A stretch of DNA of 64,000 bases from JBCBUE01 sp039818285. Its GTDB lineage: Bacteria > Planctomycetota > Phycisphaerae > Phycisphaerales > Phycisphaeraceae. Positions 1 to 10,812 of this stretch are shown here, one piece after another. The notes under the pieces are model-generated. The model was not told the DNA's origin. It worked only from the letters and a program-made list of their open reading frames with translations, and made no database searches. The number at the start of each line of letters is the position of its first letter. Within the stretch, counting starts at the first letter, position 1. The stretch lies in contig JBCBUE010000011.1 of NCBI GenBank assembly GCA_039818285.1, forward strand, positions 11,254 to 75,253. The letters run 5' to 3'. A program made the position numbers and the translations under genes.

Positions 1-797
1 GGTGGCGGCCCGTCGATCCGCCGCGTCCGCCGCGTGTCCAGCGGCAGCAGCGGCGACAGCGGGTGGTTGCGCGGCAGGCCCAGCCAGGGGTCGCCGACCG
101 CGGGCAACGAGATGATCAGGTGCCCGCCGCGCCGGACCCAGTCGACCAGCGCCCGCTGCGTGTCCTGCGAGACGCCGGGCCCGTCGAAGCTCTCGCCGTC
201 CTTGGTCCACACGAGCACGCTGAACAGGTCCAGCCCGTACCACCGGTCGGGCATCCGCGACGCGATCAGCCCCCGCACCAGCGCCACCGGCTCGTGCAGC
301 AGGTCGAGCCGCTGGCCCTGGGCGTCGACGCGGACGTAAGGGCTGAGCCCCAGCGGCGCGTTCGTGAACAGCCCGACCGCCCCCACCGAGGCGTCGAGCA
401 CCTCGGTCGGCAACGCCACGGCGTCGGCCAGCCGCGCCCCGCTCGCCTCGTCGACCACCTCGAACTGCCAACCCGACCGATCGCCCCAGTCCATCGGCAG
501 CGGCGCGTACAGCCACAGGCTCTGCTCGGGCCCGGGGTTGACCACGACCCGCCGCTGCGAGACAAGCCGGTCGCCGTCGATGTCGCGGATCACCCACCGG
601 CAGACCACCGCCCGCGCCGCGAGCTCGGCCGACGACAGCGTCAGCCGAGCGCCGGCCCAGTCGCCGGCCCGGCTCACGCCCTCGACCCCCAGGTCGGACG
701 GCTCGACGGTCAGCTCGATCAGCGGCTGCGCGCCCGCCGCGCCCCCGGAGAGGGCGAAGACGACGGCCAACATCGCTCGTGCGGCCACCCGAAACAT
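1..797 (-). CDS. Secreted protein of unknown function, C-terminus beyond the window
   Basis: An uninterrupted minus-strand frame opens at an ATG at 797 and runs off the left edge, giving at least 265 residues. The start MFRVAARAMLAVVFALSGG is a clear signal peptide ending near GAAGAQP, so the protein is exported. An in-frame GTG lies five codons upstream, and a stop lies just before that. The mature part looks beta-rich, with phrases such as VVVNPGPEQSLWLYAPLP. It then contains QRALVDWVRRGGHLIISLP, which resembles the glutamine-amidotransferase-like region of large planctomycete membrane proteins, where a Gly-rich turn follows a helix. No catalytic residues can be assigned from this fragment. 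Antisense frames over this stretch are GC-driven shadows. That the gene is real is well supported by frame length and signal peptide; its function is not known. Confidence 0.75.
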   Translation of the reverse strand, partial: MFRVAARAMLAVVFALSGGAAGAQPLIELTVEPSDLGVEGVSRAGDWAGARLTLSSAELAARAVVCRWVIRDIDGDRLVSQRRVVVNPGPEQSLWLYAPLPMDWGDRSGWQFEVVDEASGARLADAVALPTEVLDASVGAVGLFTNAPLGLSPYVRVDAQGQRLDLLHEPVALVRGLIASRMPDRWYGLDLFSVLVWTKDGESFDGPGVSQDTQRALVDWVRRGGHLIISLPAVGDPWLGLPRNHPLSPLLPLDTRRTRRIDGPP

Positions 798-879
798 CGA
801 TCCGACGATCACCCGTGAAGTTTATCGCCCCTTGCTCGCCACGCTTCAGCCCGCGGCCGGCTCGACCGATACGACCCGC

Positions 880-1197
880 ATGACCCTCACCCTGGTGCAC
901 CTCGCCTGGCTGGCCTTCGCGGGCATGGCCCTGCTGCTGGCCCAGGTCTGCCTCTCGGTGCTGGAGACCCGCAGCCGCCTGGCCGTCGAGCGGCACAACC
1001 TGGTGCTGCGGGCTCGCGAGATGCGGGCCGAGTACTGGCAAGCCGTCGCCGCCCGCGCGGCCGAGCAAGCGGACGAGGCCGAGGTGGTCGAAGAGATCGA
1101 CGTGGTCGAGGAAGAAGTCGAGGTCCTGGCCGAGATCGGTCAGCAACCGACCGACGACGCCGCCGAGGCCGACACGGCGCTCCGCCCGGCCGCCTGA
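880..1197 (+). CDS. Small membrane-anchored protein with acidic coiled-coil tail
   Basis: 105 residues. The chosen ATG gives MTLTLVHLAWLAFAGMALLL, one N-terminal transmembrane helix. A heptad-like charged helix follows (about residues 28-60, rich in E, R and A), and then a strongly acidic segment of repeated VVEE and EVE steps to about residue 90. The frame stays open further upstream, but that part overlaps the divergent secreted gene and lacks coding character. The layout resembles a single-pass scaffold or septum-type protein, but no family is recognised. It lies 36 bp before the dihydroorotase gene in the same direction and may share its transcript. Confidence 0.6.
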   Translation: MTLTLVHLAWLAFAGMALLLAQVCLSVLETRSRLAVERHNLVLRAREMRAEYWQAVAARAAEQADEAEVVEEIDVVEEEVEVLAEIGQQPTDDAAEADTALRPAA

Positions 1198-1233
1198 TCG
1201 GACCCGGCCCGCGGGGGTGCTATCCTCGCCGCC

Positions 1234-2586
1234 ATGCCCAAGGACGAGGCGTCGCCGTCGCTCACTGACCGTGAGCCCATCACCTTGCTCGGCGGTCGCG
1301 TGATCGACCCGGCGACCGGCTTCGACGCCGTCGCGGACGTGCGGATCGCCGACGGCCGCATCGAACGCATCGGCACGGTCAGCCGGCCCGACACCCACCC
1401 CGGCGGCCGCGTCGTTGAGGCCCAGGGCATGCTCGTCACGCCCGGCCTGATCGACCCGCACGTGCACCTGCGCGAGCCCGGCCAGGAGGACAAAGAGACC
1501 ATCGCCACCGGCTCGGCCGCCGCGGTCGCCGGCGGGTTCACCGCCGTCTGCTGCATGCCCAACACCCAGCCCGCGCTCGACGACGACGCCCGCATCGAGT
1601 TCGTCTACGACCGCGCCGCCAAGGCCGGACACTGCCGCGTCTACCCCGTCGGGGCCGTGACCAAGGGGCGGGCCGGCGCGGAGCTCGCCGAGATCGGGCT
1701 CATGGCCGCCGCCGGCGCGGTCGCCTTCACCGACGACGGCACGGCGGTCGCCGACACGGCCGTCATGCAGCGGGCCCTGATGTACGTCGGCTCGACCGGC
1801 AAGGCGCTGATGCAGCACTGCGAGGACCCGGCGCTGGGCGGCGGGGCGATGAACGCCGGCCCGGTCGCCGCGCGGCTCGGCCTGGCGGGCTGGCCACGCG
1901 TCGCCGAGGAACTCGTCATCGAGCGCGACGTCCTGCTCAACCGCCACGCCGGCTGGCCCTGCCGATACCACGCCCAGCACCTCTCCTCGGGCGGCAGCGT
2001 CGATACCCTCCGCCGCGCCCGACGCGACGCCCAGGCCGCCGGCAAGCCCGACTATGTCACCGGCGAGGCCAGCCCGCACCACCTGCTGCTCACCGACGCC
2101 GACTGCGCCACTTACGACCCCCTCTACAAGATGAACCCGCCGCTGCGGACCTCGCTCGACATCGAGGCCCTCAAGGCCGGCATCCGCGACGGCGTCATCA
2201 CCGTCCTCGCCACCGACCACGCCCCCCACACCCGCGAGGAGAAGGAACTCGCCTTCGCCGCCGCGCCCTACGGCATCATCGGCCTCGAGGGAGCGCTCTC
2301 GCTCTACCGCAAGGCCCTGATCGACAACGACATCGTCGACTGGCCGCGCATGATCGCGATGATGACGATCGAGCCGGCCAAGCTCTGCGGCCTCGATGGG
2401 CGCGGCGTCCTCACCGAGGGCGGCGACGCCGACGTCACCGTCATCGACCCCGAGATGCCGTGGACCATCGACGCCGAGGCGTTCGCGAGCAAGGCCGCCA
2501 ACTGCCCCTTCCACGGCTGGGACGTCACCGGGCGAGCGGTGATGACGATCGTCGGCGGGTCGGTCGCGTGGGAACTCGAGCGGTAG
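1234..2586 (+). CDS. pyrC: Dihydroorotase, class I (pyrimidine biosynthesis)
   Basis: 450 residues, normal for class I dihydroorotases. The enzyme cyclises N-carbamoyl-L-aspartate to dihydroorotate, the third step of UMP synthesis, in the cytoplasm. The amidohydrolase signature DPHVHLREPGQEDKET is near residue 80 and carries the HxH zinc ligands; the following GGFTAVCCMPNT is typical of the class. Later metal ligands are in MQHCED, CRYHAQHLS and VLATDHAPH, and the Asp of TDHAPH is the expected catalytic base. The C-terminus keeps the small beta-domain ending GRAVMTIVGGSVAWE. No aspartate carbamoyltransferase gene is adjacent. A strong inverted repeat follows the stop codon. Confidence 0.95.
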   Translation: MPKDEASPSLTDREPITLLGGRVIDPATGFDAVADVRIADGRIERIGTVSRPDTHPGGRVVEAQGMLVTPGLIDPHVHLREPGQEDKETIATGSAAAVAGGFTAVCCMPNTQPALDDDARIEFVYDRAAKAGHCRVYPVGAVTKGRAGAELAEIGLMAAAGAVAFTDDGTAVADTAVMQRALMYVGSTGKALMQHCEDPALGGGAMNAGPVAARLGLAGWPRVAEELVIERDVLLNRHAGWPCRYHAQHLSSGGSVDTLRRARRDAQAAGKPDYVTGEASPHHLLLTDADCATYDPLYKMNPPLRTSLDIEALKAGIRDGVITVLATDHAPHTREEKELAFAAAPYGIIGLEGALSLYRKALIDNDIVDWPRMIAMMTIEPAKLCGLDGRGVLTEGGDADVTVIDPEMPWTIDAEAFASKAANCPFHGWDVTGRAVMTIVGGSVAWELER

Positions 2587-2605
2587 CGCACCGGCTTGTG
2601 CCCTT

Positions 2606-2678
2606 AGCTGCGACGCCACGCGTCGCTGAAAGAAACGGCTTGTGCGTGATGCCTTCAGCGACGCGTGACGTCGCAGCT
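2606..2678. repeat. 25-bp inverted repeat, copy 1 of a dispersed palindrome
   Basis: Left arm 2606-2630 and right arm 2654-2678 are inverse complements at 24 of 25 positions, with a 23-nt loop. The core GCTGCGACGCCACGCGTCGC is shared with the element at 37680-37755. It lies between the convergent ends of pyrC and the symporter gene, so it could act as a bidirectional terminator, although no T tract follows. A 10-bp direct repeat CGGCTTGTGC (2592-2601 and 2636-2645) overlaps it. Confidence 0.8.
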
Positions 2679-2695
2679 GGGGAACTTGAGCAGGC

Positions 2696-4701
<2,006 letters not shown>

Positions 4702-4705
<4 letters not shown>

Positions 4706-5085
4706 GCCGGTGCCTCCTCGTCACGGTCGTCCACGCCGGCGATCGATCCGTCGTCGCGCAGCGCGTGCAGCCGCTTCAGCTCGTCGCGGTGTCGGGCGTC
4801 CAGGCGGTTCAGCAGGATCGCGTACACGAGGATGATCACGACGAAGGTCGCGATCGAGCCCTGCTGCGCGAACCAGAACCCCAGCGGCAGGCCGCCGATC
4901 GCGAACTGGTTGAGCCAGTCCGCCCAAAGCACGCCGCAGCCCAGGCCGACGACTCCCCAGATCGTCAGCAGCACCGCCATGATGGCAACGTTGGCCCGCC
5001 AGTAGCGATCGATGCTCGCGTGGATCGCCGCGTCAAGCTCGGCGTCGGTCGATGGCGGCGCGGGGGGGTGGCTCGGTTCGCTCAC
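4702..5085 (-). CDS. Symporter small subunit, DUF4212 family
   Basis: 127 residues. Two transmembrane helices (about residues 32-52 and 75-100) surround GGLPLGFWFAQQGSIATFVV, the conserved block of DUF4212, the small partner of SSS-type symporters. A WRANV motif precedes the first helix and a basic LNRLDARHRDELKRL stretch follows the second. It is first in a two-gene operon with the large subunit (ATGA overlap). Its exact role is unknown in the family; it is presumed to be an accessory subunit in the inner membrane. Confidence 0.9.
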
Positions 5086-5180
5086 GAGGCGGCTGGTCGG
5101 CGGGGAGACGGATCAAAGTCAAAGTCAAGAATCAACGATCAGAACGTACCGCCGCGTGCACCGGCAAGCAACCGATCGAC

Positions 5181-6098
5181 TCACGATGCCGCGTCGGCGA
5201 AGGATCGGCGATACGCGCTGGGGGTCGTGCCCTTGAGCCGGCGGAACACCCGGTGGAAGTGGGAGAGGTTGCCGAAACCGCTCTCGAAGCAGATATCGGT
5301 GACCGGCGCGTCGCTCTCGATCAGCCGCCGGGCCGCGTGCCCGACGCGCAGCCGGTGCAGGTACTCGACGAAGGTCTGGCCGGTCGTCTGCTTGAACCAC
5401 CGCGCGAACGCCGAGGGGTGCAGGTGCACGATCTGCGCGCCGTCCACCAGGGCGATCGGCTCGGCGAAGCGGCCCTCGATCGCCCGACAGACCCGGTCGA
5501 TCCGACGGGCGTCGGCGTCGCGTAACGCGTGCGTGAACGGCCGGGTCGACAGCGGCTCGACCCGCTTCGACGACGCCAACCGGTCCAGCAGCTCCCACAG
5601 CCTCAGCATCCGCGCCAGCGGCTTCATCGCCTCCATCTGACCCATCTCGTCCGCGACCCGCGACGCCGACCGCCCCGTGAACCGAAGCCCCACCCGCGCC
5701 CGCTGCAGCAGCCGGCGCACCGCCCCGAGCTCGGGTCGGTCGAGGAACCCTTCGCCCGGGAAACCGGTCAGAAACTGGATCACGACGCTCTCGACGCCGC
5801 CGGGACGATCGATCGGCGAGCTCCACGTGTGCGGCAGGTTCGGCGCAAGCAGCACCAGGTCGCCCTCGCGGTAGTCGGCCACGTGATCTCCGACGTAGCG
5901 CGTCCCGCGGCCGCGCACGATCGTCGTCAGCTCGGCCTCGGGGTGAACGTGCCACCCGAAGCGGAAGTGATCGAAGCGCATGCGACGCCAGGTGAAGGAC
6001 TGCCGTCGGCTGGGCTCGATCTGTTCGAGAAACGGCTGCAAGGCATCGTCTCCGTCCTCGACTTTGTCAGGTTGAGCGAGGGCGCAAAGATCGTACAT
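5181..6098 (-). CDS. AraC-family transcriptional regulator
   Basis: 305 residues from the ATG at 6098, which has an AGG-type ribosome site 7 nt upstream. A GTG at 6158 would add 20 residues but leave only 16 bp to the divergent gene. The N-terminal half is a cupin sensor (FGWHVHPEAEL, then YREGDLVLLAPNLPHTW), the type that binds a small ligand. The C-terminal half carries two helix-turn-helix units: IVHLHPSAFARWFKQTTGQ, then APVTDICFESGFGNLSHFHR and FRRLKGTTPSAYRR, the AraC signature. It is transcribed away from the PhyH-type oxygenase at 6175, so control of that gene and of itself from the shared spacer is likely (inference). Confidence 0.9.
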   Translation of the reverse strand: MYDLCALAQPDKVEDGDDALQPFLEQIEPSRRQSFTWRRMRFDHFRFGWHVHPEAELTTIVRGRGTRYVGDHVADYREGDLVLLAPNLPHTWSSPIDRPGGVESVVIQFLTGFPGEGFLDRPELGAVRRLLQRARVGLRFTGRSASRVADEMGQMEAMKPLARMLRLWELLDRLASSKRVEPLSTRPFTHALRDADARRIDRVCRAIEGRFAEPIALVDGAQIVHLHPSAFARWFKQTTGQTFVEYLHRLRVGHAARRLIESDAPVTDICFESGFGNLSHFHRVFRRLKGTTPSAYRRSFADAAS

Positions 6099-6174
6099 CA
6101 CAACGCCTCGATCCGCGCAGCCGACGTCCCGGGCCGATCGCATAATTCTCGCTTTCACCTCTCGGAGTCACCGC

Positions 6175-7005
6175 ATGTCCGCCACCGCCACCCTCCCGGC
6201 CCTCGACGGCCGCTACGCCCTCACCGACGCCCAGATCGAACAGTTCCGCGCCGACGGCTTCATCAAGCTCAAGAACGTGCTGAGCCCCGAGGAGATCGAT
6301 GCCTTTGCCCCGATCATCACCGAGCTGACCTTCGAGCACGACCCCAACAAGGGCATCGCCCTCGAGGACAAGAGCACCTACGACCGCGCGTTCATCCAGG
6401 TCAGCAACATGTGGGAGATGGACGAGCGAGCCAAGGCGTTCGCGTTCAGCGAGCGGATGGCGCGGATCGCGACCGAGCTGCTGGGCGTGACCGGTGTGCG
6501 GATGTGGCACGACCAGGCGCTGTACAAGGAGCCGGGCGGCGGCTTCACGCCGTGGCACGTCGATCAGTACTACTGGCCGATGGCCACGATGCAGAGCGTG
6601 ACCGCCTGGATCCCGCTGCAGGAAACGCCGATGGACATGGGCCCGCTCGCGTTCGGCAAGGCCAGCCACCTGCTCCCCGCCGGCCGCGAGATCGCCATCT
6701 CCGACGAGTCCGAGGCCAAGATCGCCGCCCACGTCGAGAAGCACGGCGTCGAGCACGTCTACGAGCCCTTCGACCTCGGCGAGGTCAGCTTCCACTACGG
6801 TTTCACGCTGCACCGCGCCGGGCCCAACACCACCGACAGCCCGCGTAAGGTCTTCACCATCATCTACATGGACGAGGACCAGCGCCTCATCGCCCCGCGC
6901 AACGCCAACCATCAGCAGGACTGGGACCACTGGACGCCCGGCTCGGTGCCCGGCGAGGTGATGGACAGCCCGAAGAACCCGGTGCTCTACTCGACGCGCG
7001 GCTGA
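6175..7005 (+). CDS. Phytanoyl-CoA dioxygenase (PhyH) family Fe(II)/2-oxoglutarate oxygenase
   Basis: 276 residues. The N-terminus IEQFRADGFIKLKNVLSPEE is the typical PhyH opening. The iron ligands are visible: His and Asp of PWHVDQYYWP (about residues 128-130) and the distal His in FTLHRAGPNTT, where the Arg would bind 2-oxoglutarate. QALYKEPGGGFTPWH and SVTAWIPLQETPMDMGPL are further family blocks. It hydroxylates an unknown small substrate; planctomycetes have many such paralogues. It is divergent from an AraC-type regulator that probably controls it. It converges on mutL with a 20-bp gap. Confidence 0.88.
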   Translation: MSATATLPALDGRYALTDAQIEQFRADGFIKLKNVLSPEEIDAFAPIITELTFEHDPNKGIALEDKSTYDRAFIQVSNMWEMDERAKAFAFSERMARIATELLGVTGVRMWHDQALYKEPGGGFTPWHVDQYYWPMATMQSVTAWIPLQETPMDMGPLAFGKASHLLPAGREIAISDESEAKIAAHVEKHGVEHVYEPFDLGEVSFHYGFTLHRAGPNTTDSPRKVFTIIYMDEDQRLIAPRNANHQQDWDHWTPGSVPGEVMDSPKNPVLYSTRG

Positions 7006-7025
7006 GCGCACCGCCGCGGGCTGGC

Positions 7026-9041
7026 TCAGGATCGGCCGAACTGCTTGGCGAGGTCCGCCAGGGAGAGGCGCAGGGTCGTGGGTCGGCCGTGCGGGCAGTT
7101 GGAGGAACGCTCGACGGTGTCGCGCTGGTCGAGCAGGGCGTCGATCTCGGTGGGGCTGAGGCGGTCGCCGGCCTTGACGGCGGCCTTGCAGGCCATCATG
7201 TCCAGGACGTCGTGCAGGGCGTCTTCCAGCGCGGTCTCGGTGGTCGGGTCGAGGTCGCCGGCGGCGGCGCGGTCGAGCAGCTCGGGCAGGAACTCGGCGG
7301 GGGCGACGTTTCGGGTGAAGAGGAACGAGGGGAAGGCGTGGACGGCGATGGCCTCGGGGCCGATGGGCTCGGCCTCGACGCCGATGCGCGACAGCAGCGG
7401 GCCGAGCAGCTCGAGCGCGGCCAGGCGGGACGGGTCGGCGTCGAGCACCTCGGGCATCAGCAGGCGTTGCGACTCGAGGGGCTGGCCGGCTTGGCCGTCG
7501 TGGCCGAGCACGCGGGCGGTGAGCTGCTCGAACATGACACGCTCGTGCAGGGCGTGCTGATCGACGATGAGCAGGCCCTGGTCGTCCTGGGTGACGACGT
7601 AGCTGTTGTGGACCTGGAGGTGGGCGGAAGGCGGAAGGGGGGGCGCGGAGGGGGGAGGGGATGTGTCCGCGGGTGGGGCGTCGGGTTGGGGGGGCGACGA
7701 GTCATCGGCCGGGAGAGCGGCCTTGAGTTCGTCGAAGGTGACGCGGCGCTGGGTGGGGTCGAGGCGGCGGAAGTAGTCGACGAAGGCGGCGGTCGAGGCG
7801 GGTTGGGCTTGGGTTGCCGCGACGTGGTGGGTGGTGGAAGGCGGGGTCGCGGACGGTTCACCCAACCGGTCGCTGCGCTCCCAGTCGGCTTGGGCGGGGG
7901 GAAGGGCGGGGCTCGGTGGGGAGGGGTTGAGGTCGAGGCTGGGTTGGGGGCTGGGGGGGGTGAGTTGCAGGGGGGGCAGGCCGTGGTTGGCGAGCTGGGC
8001 CGAGGGCGTGAGGTCGTGGGCGAGCAGGGCCTGGCGGAGGGCGGTGAGGACGAGCTTGTGGACGGCCTGGGGCTGGCGGAAGCGGACCTCGGCCTTGGCG
8101 GGGTGGACGTTGACGTCGACCTCGCGGGGGTCGAGGGCGAGGCAGACGGCGGCGGTGGGGTGCTTGTCGGGGGGGATGAGGCCGCGATAGGCCTCGCGGA
8201 CGGCGTGGAGCAGGGAGCGGTCGCGGATGGGCCGGCCGTTGAGGAACAGGTGGACGGCCTTGGCGGTGGCGCGGGCGAGGGAGGGCAGGCCGGCCAGGCC
8301 GGTGACCGACGGGCGAACGGCGTCATCGGTCGCGAGGCCTTGATGGCTGAACGGCAGCAACGCGTCCTGCAGGTCGAGTTGCAGGGCGTCGGCGAGGCGG
8401 CGGTGCAGGGCGTCGGGGTCGTTGGGCGGGTCGTCGGGGATCGCCACGAGGTCGAGGGTGGTGCGGCCGTTGTGGGTGAGGGTGAGCGCCACGGCCGGGC
8501 GGACCATGAGCAGGCGGGTGACGACGTCGGTGACGTGGCCCATCTCGGTGGGCGGGGTGCGGAGGAACTTGCGCCGGGCGGGGGTGTTGAAGAACAGGTC
8601 GGCGACGGTGAGGGTCGTGCCGGGCGCGGCGGCGTCGGGGCGGGGCGCTTGGATGTCGTCGCCCGCGGCGGTCAGGGTGTGGGCCTCCTCGGCGTCGGCC
8701 TGGCGGGAGGTGACGGTCAGGCGCGAGACGGAGGCGATGGAGGCGAGGGCCTCGCCGCGGAAGCCGAGGGTGGCGATGGCGTCGAGGTCCTCGGGGGTCG
8801 CGAGCTTGGAGGTGGCGTGGGCGGCGACGGCCAGGGGGAGGTCGTCGGGGGCGATGCCGCGGCCGTTGTCGGCGACGCGGATGAGGGTCGTGCCGCCCTG
8901 CTCAACGTCGATGCGCAGGCGTGTGCCCCCGGCGTCGAGGCTGTTCTCGAGCAGTTCCTTGACGACCGACGCAGGGCGTTCGATGACCTCGCCCGCGGCG
9001 ATCTGGTTGATGAGCAGGGGCGAGAGGCGGCGGATGGCCAT
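7026..9041 (-). CDS. mutL: DNA mismatch repair protein MutL (endonuclease-type)
   Basis: 671 residues starting at MAIRRLSPLLINQIAAGEVI; the frame is open 28 codons further upstream, but this is the family start. The GHKL ATPase motifs are ENSLDAG, DNGRGI, TLGFRGEAL and the FFNTPARRKF region. A Pro/Ser-rich linker occupies about residues 350-480. The C-terminal domain has DQHALHERVMFE, which fits the DQHA-x2-E-x4-E metal motif of MutL proteins that nick DNA, plus ACKAAVKAG and CPHGRPT. This MutL therefore likely makes the strand nick itself, as expected in bacteria without MutH. It couples mismatch recognition by MutS to excision. The SGNH hydrolase is divergent from it. Confidence 0.96.
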   Translation of the reverse strand: MAIRRLSPLLINQIAAGEVIERPASVVKELLENSLDAGGTRLRIDVEQGGTTLIRVADNGRGIAPDDLPLAVAAHATSKLATPEDLDAIATLGFRGEALASIASVSRLTVTSRQADAEEAHTLTAAGDDIQAPRPDAAAPGTTLTVADLFFNTPARRKFLRTPPTEMGHVTDVVTRLLMVRPAVALTLTHNGRTTLDLVAIPDDPPNDPDALHRRLADALQLDLQDALLPFSHQGLATDDAVRPSVTGLAGLPSLARATAKAVHLFLNGRPIRDRSLLHAVREAYRGLIPPDKHPTAAVCLALDPREVDVNVHPAKAEVRFRQPQAVHKLVLTALRQALLAHDLTPSAQLANHGLPPLQLTPPSPQPSLDLNPSPPSPALPPAQADWERSDRLGEPSATPPSTTHHVAATQAQPASTAAFVDYFRRLDPTQRRVTFDELKAALPADDSSPPQPDAPPADTSPPPSAPPLPPSAHLQVHNSYVVTQDDQGLLIVDQHALHERVMFEQLTARVLGHDGQAGQPLESQRLLMPEVLDADPSRLAALELLGPLLSRIGVEAEPIGPEAIAVHAFPSFLFTRNVAPAEFLPELLDRAAAGDLDPTTETALEDALHDVLDMMACKAAVKAGDRLSPTEIDALLDQRDTVERSSNCPHGRPTTLRLSLADLAKQFGRS

Positions 9042-9108
9042 CGCGTGATGGTAGTGGAGTGGGGTTGGTACCCTCCCGGCTTCGCACCCGTTTCGAGGAG
9101 TCAGGCCG

Positions 9109-9741
9109 ATGCACGCGGGCGACATCGTTTTGTTTCAAGGCGACTCGATCACGGACTGCGGGCGCGACCGCGAGGCGGCCGCGCCCAACGACCCGGCGGC
9201 GCTGGGGCGGGGCTATGCGATGCTCGCCGCGTCGGCGGTGCGTGCCTATTCGACGGGCGTCGACGTCCACAACCGCGGGATCAGCGGCAACGAGGTGAGC
9301 GACCTCTTGGGCCGGTGGGACGCGGACTGCGTGGCGCTTGGGCCGACGGTGGTGAGCGTGTTGATCGGGGTCAACGACATGTGGCGGAAGATGGACTCCG
9401 GCAAGCCCAACACGGTCGAGCAGTACGACCGCGAGCTGGGCGAGCTGCTGGACCGGACGCTCGCGGAGCTGCCGGGGGTTCGGCTGATGGTGTGCGAGCC
9501 GTTTGCGTTGCGGGTGGGGGCGGTGACGGACGCGTGGTTCCCGGAGTTCGACGAGCGTCGGGCGGTGGCCAGGAAGCACGCCGAGCGGGTGGGGGCGCGA
9601 TGGGTGGCGTTCCAGGACGTGTTCGATCGGGCGTGCGCCCGCGCCTCGGCCGAGTACTGGGCGCACGACGGCGTGCACCCTTCGCTGGCGGGGCACCGGT
9701 TGATGGCGGACGCGTGGCTGAAGGCGGCCGACGGGATTTAG
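9109..9741 (+). CDS. SGNH/GDSL-type hydrolase (esterase-like)
   Basis: 210 residues with all four SGNH blocks. Block I is VLFQGDSITDCGR with the nucleophile Ser. Block II is NRGISGNEVSDLL with the oxyanion Gly. Block III is LIGVNDMWR with the oxyanion Asn. Block V is AHDGVHPSLAGHRLMA with the catalytic Asp and His. No signal peptide is visible, so it is probably cytoplasmic. Members of this subgroup are often carbohydrate O-deacetylases, but the substrate is unknown. It starts 67 bp from the divergent mutL start. Confidence 0.9.
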   Translation: MHAGDIVLFQGDSITDCGRDREAAAPNDPAALGRGYAMLAASAVRAYSTGVDVHNRGISGNEVSDLLGRWDADCVALGPTVVSVLIGVNDMWRKMDSGKPNTVEQYDRELGELLDRTLAELPGVRLMVCEPFALRVGAVTDAWFPEFDERRAVARKHAERVGARWVAFQDVFDRACARASAEYWAHDGVHPSLAGHRLMADAWLKAADGI

Positions 9742-9749
9742 TGATGCGC

Positions 9750-9830
9750 GATGTTCAATGTTCGATGTGACATGTCAGGTCCCCGTGGTGGGTACCGACA
9801 TTGCACATTTCACATTGAATATTGAACATC
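9750..9830. repeat. AT-rich imperfect inverted repeat upstream of rsmA
   Basis: Left arm 9750-9775 and right arm 9805-9830 are inverse complements at 23 of 26 positions. The arms are built from GATGTTCAATGTTC-like and CACATTTCACATTGAATAT units. The tract is far richer in A and T than its surroundings and ends six bases before the rsmA start, with no obvious ribosome site between. A folded leader could affect rsmA translation, or this may be a small transposed repeat. Confidence 0.7.
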
Positions 9831-9835
9831 CTCTG

Positions 9836-10750
9836 ATGCCCCAGACCCTCGCGGACATCAAGGCCCTGCTCGACCGCCACGGGCTTCGGCCCAAGCATCA
9901 GCACGGGCAGAACTTCCTCATTGACGGCAACCACTTGCGTCGGATCGTGGAGGCGGCGCGGTCGTTGGCGGGGGGGGGTGGGCCGTGGCGGGTGCTGGAG
10001 GTCGGGCCGGGGACGGGGGTGCTGACCGAGGCGATGCTCGAGGCGGGGGCGGAGGTGATCGCGGTGGAGATCGACGCCGAGTTGGTCGGCGTCTTGCGGG
10101 ATCGGCTGAGCGGGCCGGTCGATGCCGGGCGGCTGGCGATCGTCGAGGGGGACGTGCTGGCGGGCAAGCGGGCGGTCGCGCCGGCGGTGACCGACGCGAT
10201 GGCGGAGCGGTGGGGCGAGCGGGTGGGGTTCACGCTGGTGGCGAACCTGCCGTACCACGTGGCCAGCCCGCTGATCGCCAACCTGGTCGTCGACGAGCCG
10301 GCGATGCGGGGGGCGGTGGTGATGGTGCAGAAAGAGGTCGCGGACCGGCTGGCGGCCGAGCCTGGGGGCAAGGACTACGGGGCGTTGGGGGTGGTGGTGC
10401 AGGCGGGTTGCGAGGTGGAGCGGGTGTCGGTGCTGGGGCCGGGGTGTTTCTGGCCGGCGCCCAAGGTGGCGTCGGCGGTGGTGAGGCTGACGCGTCGAGC
10501 CGAGCCGATCGGCGGAGACGTGGGGCGGGTGAGCCGGTTCGCGGGGGAGCTGTTCCGGTCGCGGCGGAAGCAACTGGGCGGGGTGTTTCGCGCGGCCGGG
10601 TGGCGTTGGGGCGGGCAAGGCGAGGCGGGCTGGCCGGCGGGCGTGGAGCCGACGCAGCGGGCCGAGCGGCTGACCGTGGGGCAGATCGCGGGCCTGGCGG
10701 CGTGGGTCGAGGCCGGCGGGCGGGAACAGCCGGGCGGGGTCGAGGATTGA
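9836..10750 (+). CDS. rsmA: 16S rRNA dimethyladenosine transferase
   Basis: 304 residues from MPQTLADIKALLDRHGLRPK. The frame is open 26 codons upstream, but that part is the AT-rich inverted repeat. Visible motifs are KHQHGQNFLIDGN, the SAM-binding VLEVGPGTGVLTEAML, the acidic loop VIAVEID, and the adenine-N6 methylase motif NLPYHVASPL. The enzyme dimethylates two adjacent adenines in the helix 45 loop of 16S rRNA late in small-subunit assembly. A GC-rich stretch after the catalytic domain encodes the helical C-terminal domain ending in KQLGGVFRAAG and beyond. Family assignment is secure. Confidence 0.95.
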   Translation: MPQTLADIKALLDRHGLRPKHQHGQNFLIDGNHLRRIVEAARSLAGGGGPWRVLEVGPGTGVLTEAMLEAGAEVIAVEIDAELVGVLRDRLSGPVDAGRLAIVEGDVLAGKRAVAPAVTDAMAERWGERVGFTLVANLPYHVASPLIANLVVDEPAMRGAVVMVQKEVADRLAAEPGGKDYGALGVVVQAGCEVERVSVLGPGCFWPAPKVASAVVRLTRRAEPIGGDVGRVSRFAGELFRSRRKQLGGVFRAAGWRWGGQGEAGWPAGVEPTQRAERLTVGQIAGLAAWVEAGGREQPGGVED

Positions 10751-10812
10751 TCCAACGCCCGACAGGCCCTAGCGTTGTGCGGCCGAGGCCTCGGCGTCAC
10801 GGGAGTTGACTC

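Noticed and set aside
7089..9770. A very long plus-strand open frame opposite mutL
   Set aside because: Low-complexity Gly/Val/Glu composition produced by GC-rich codons of mutL read backwards; no domain, and mutL is certain.
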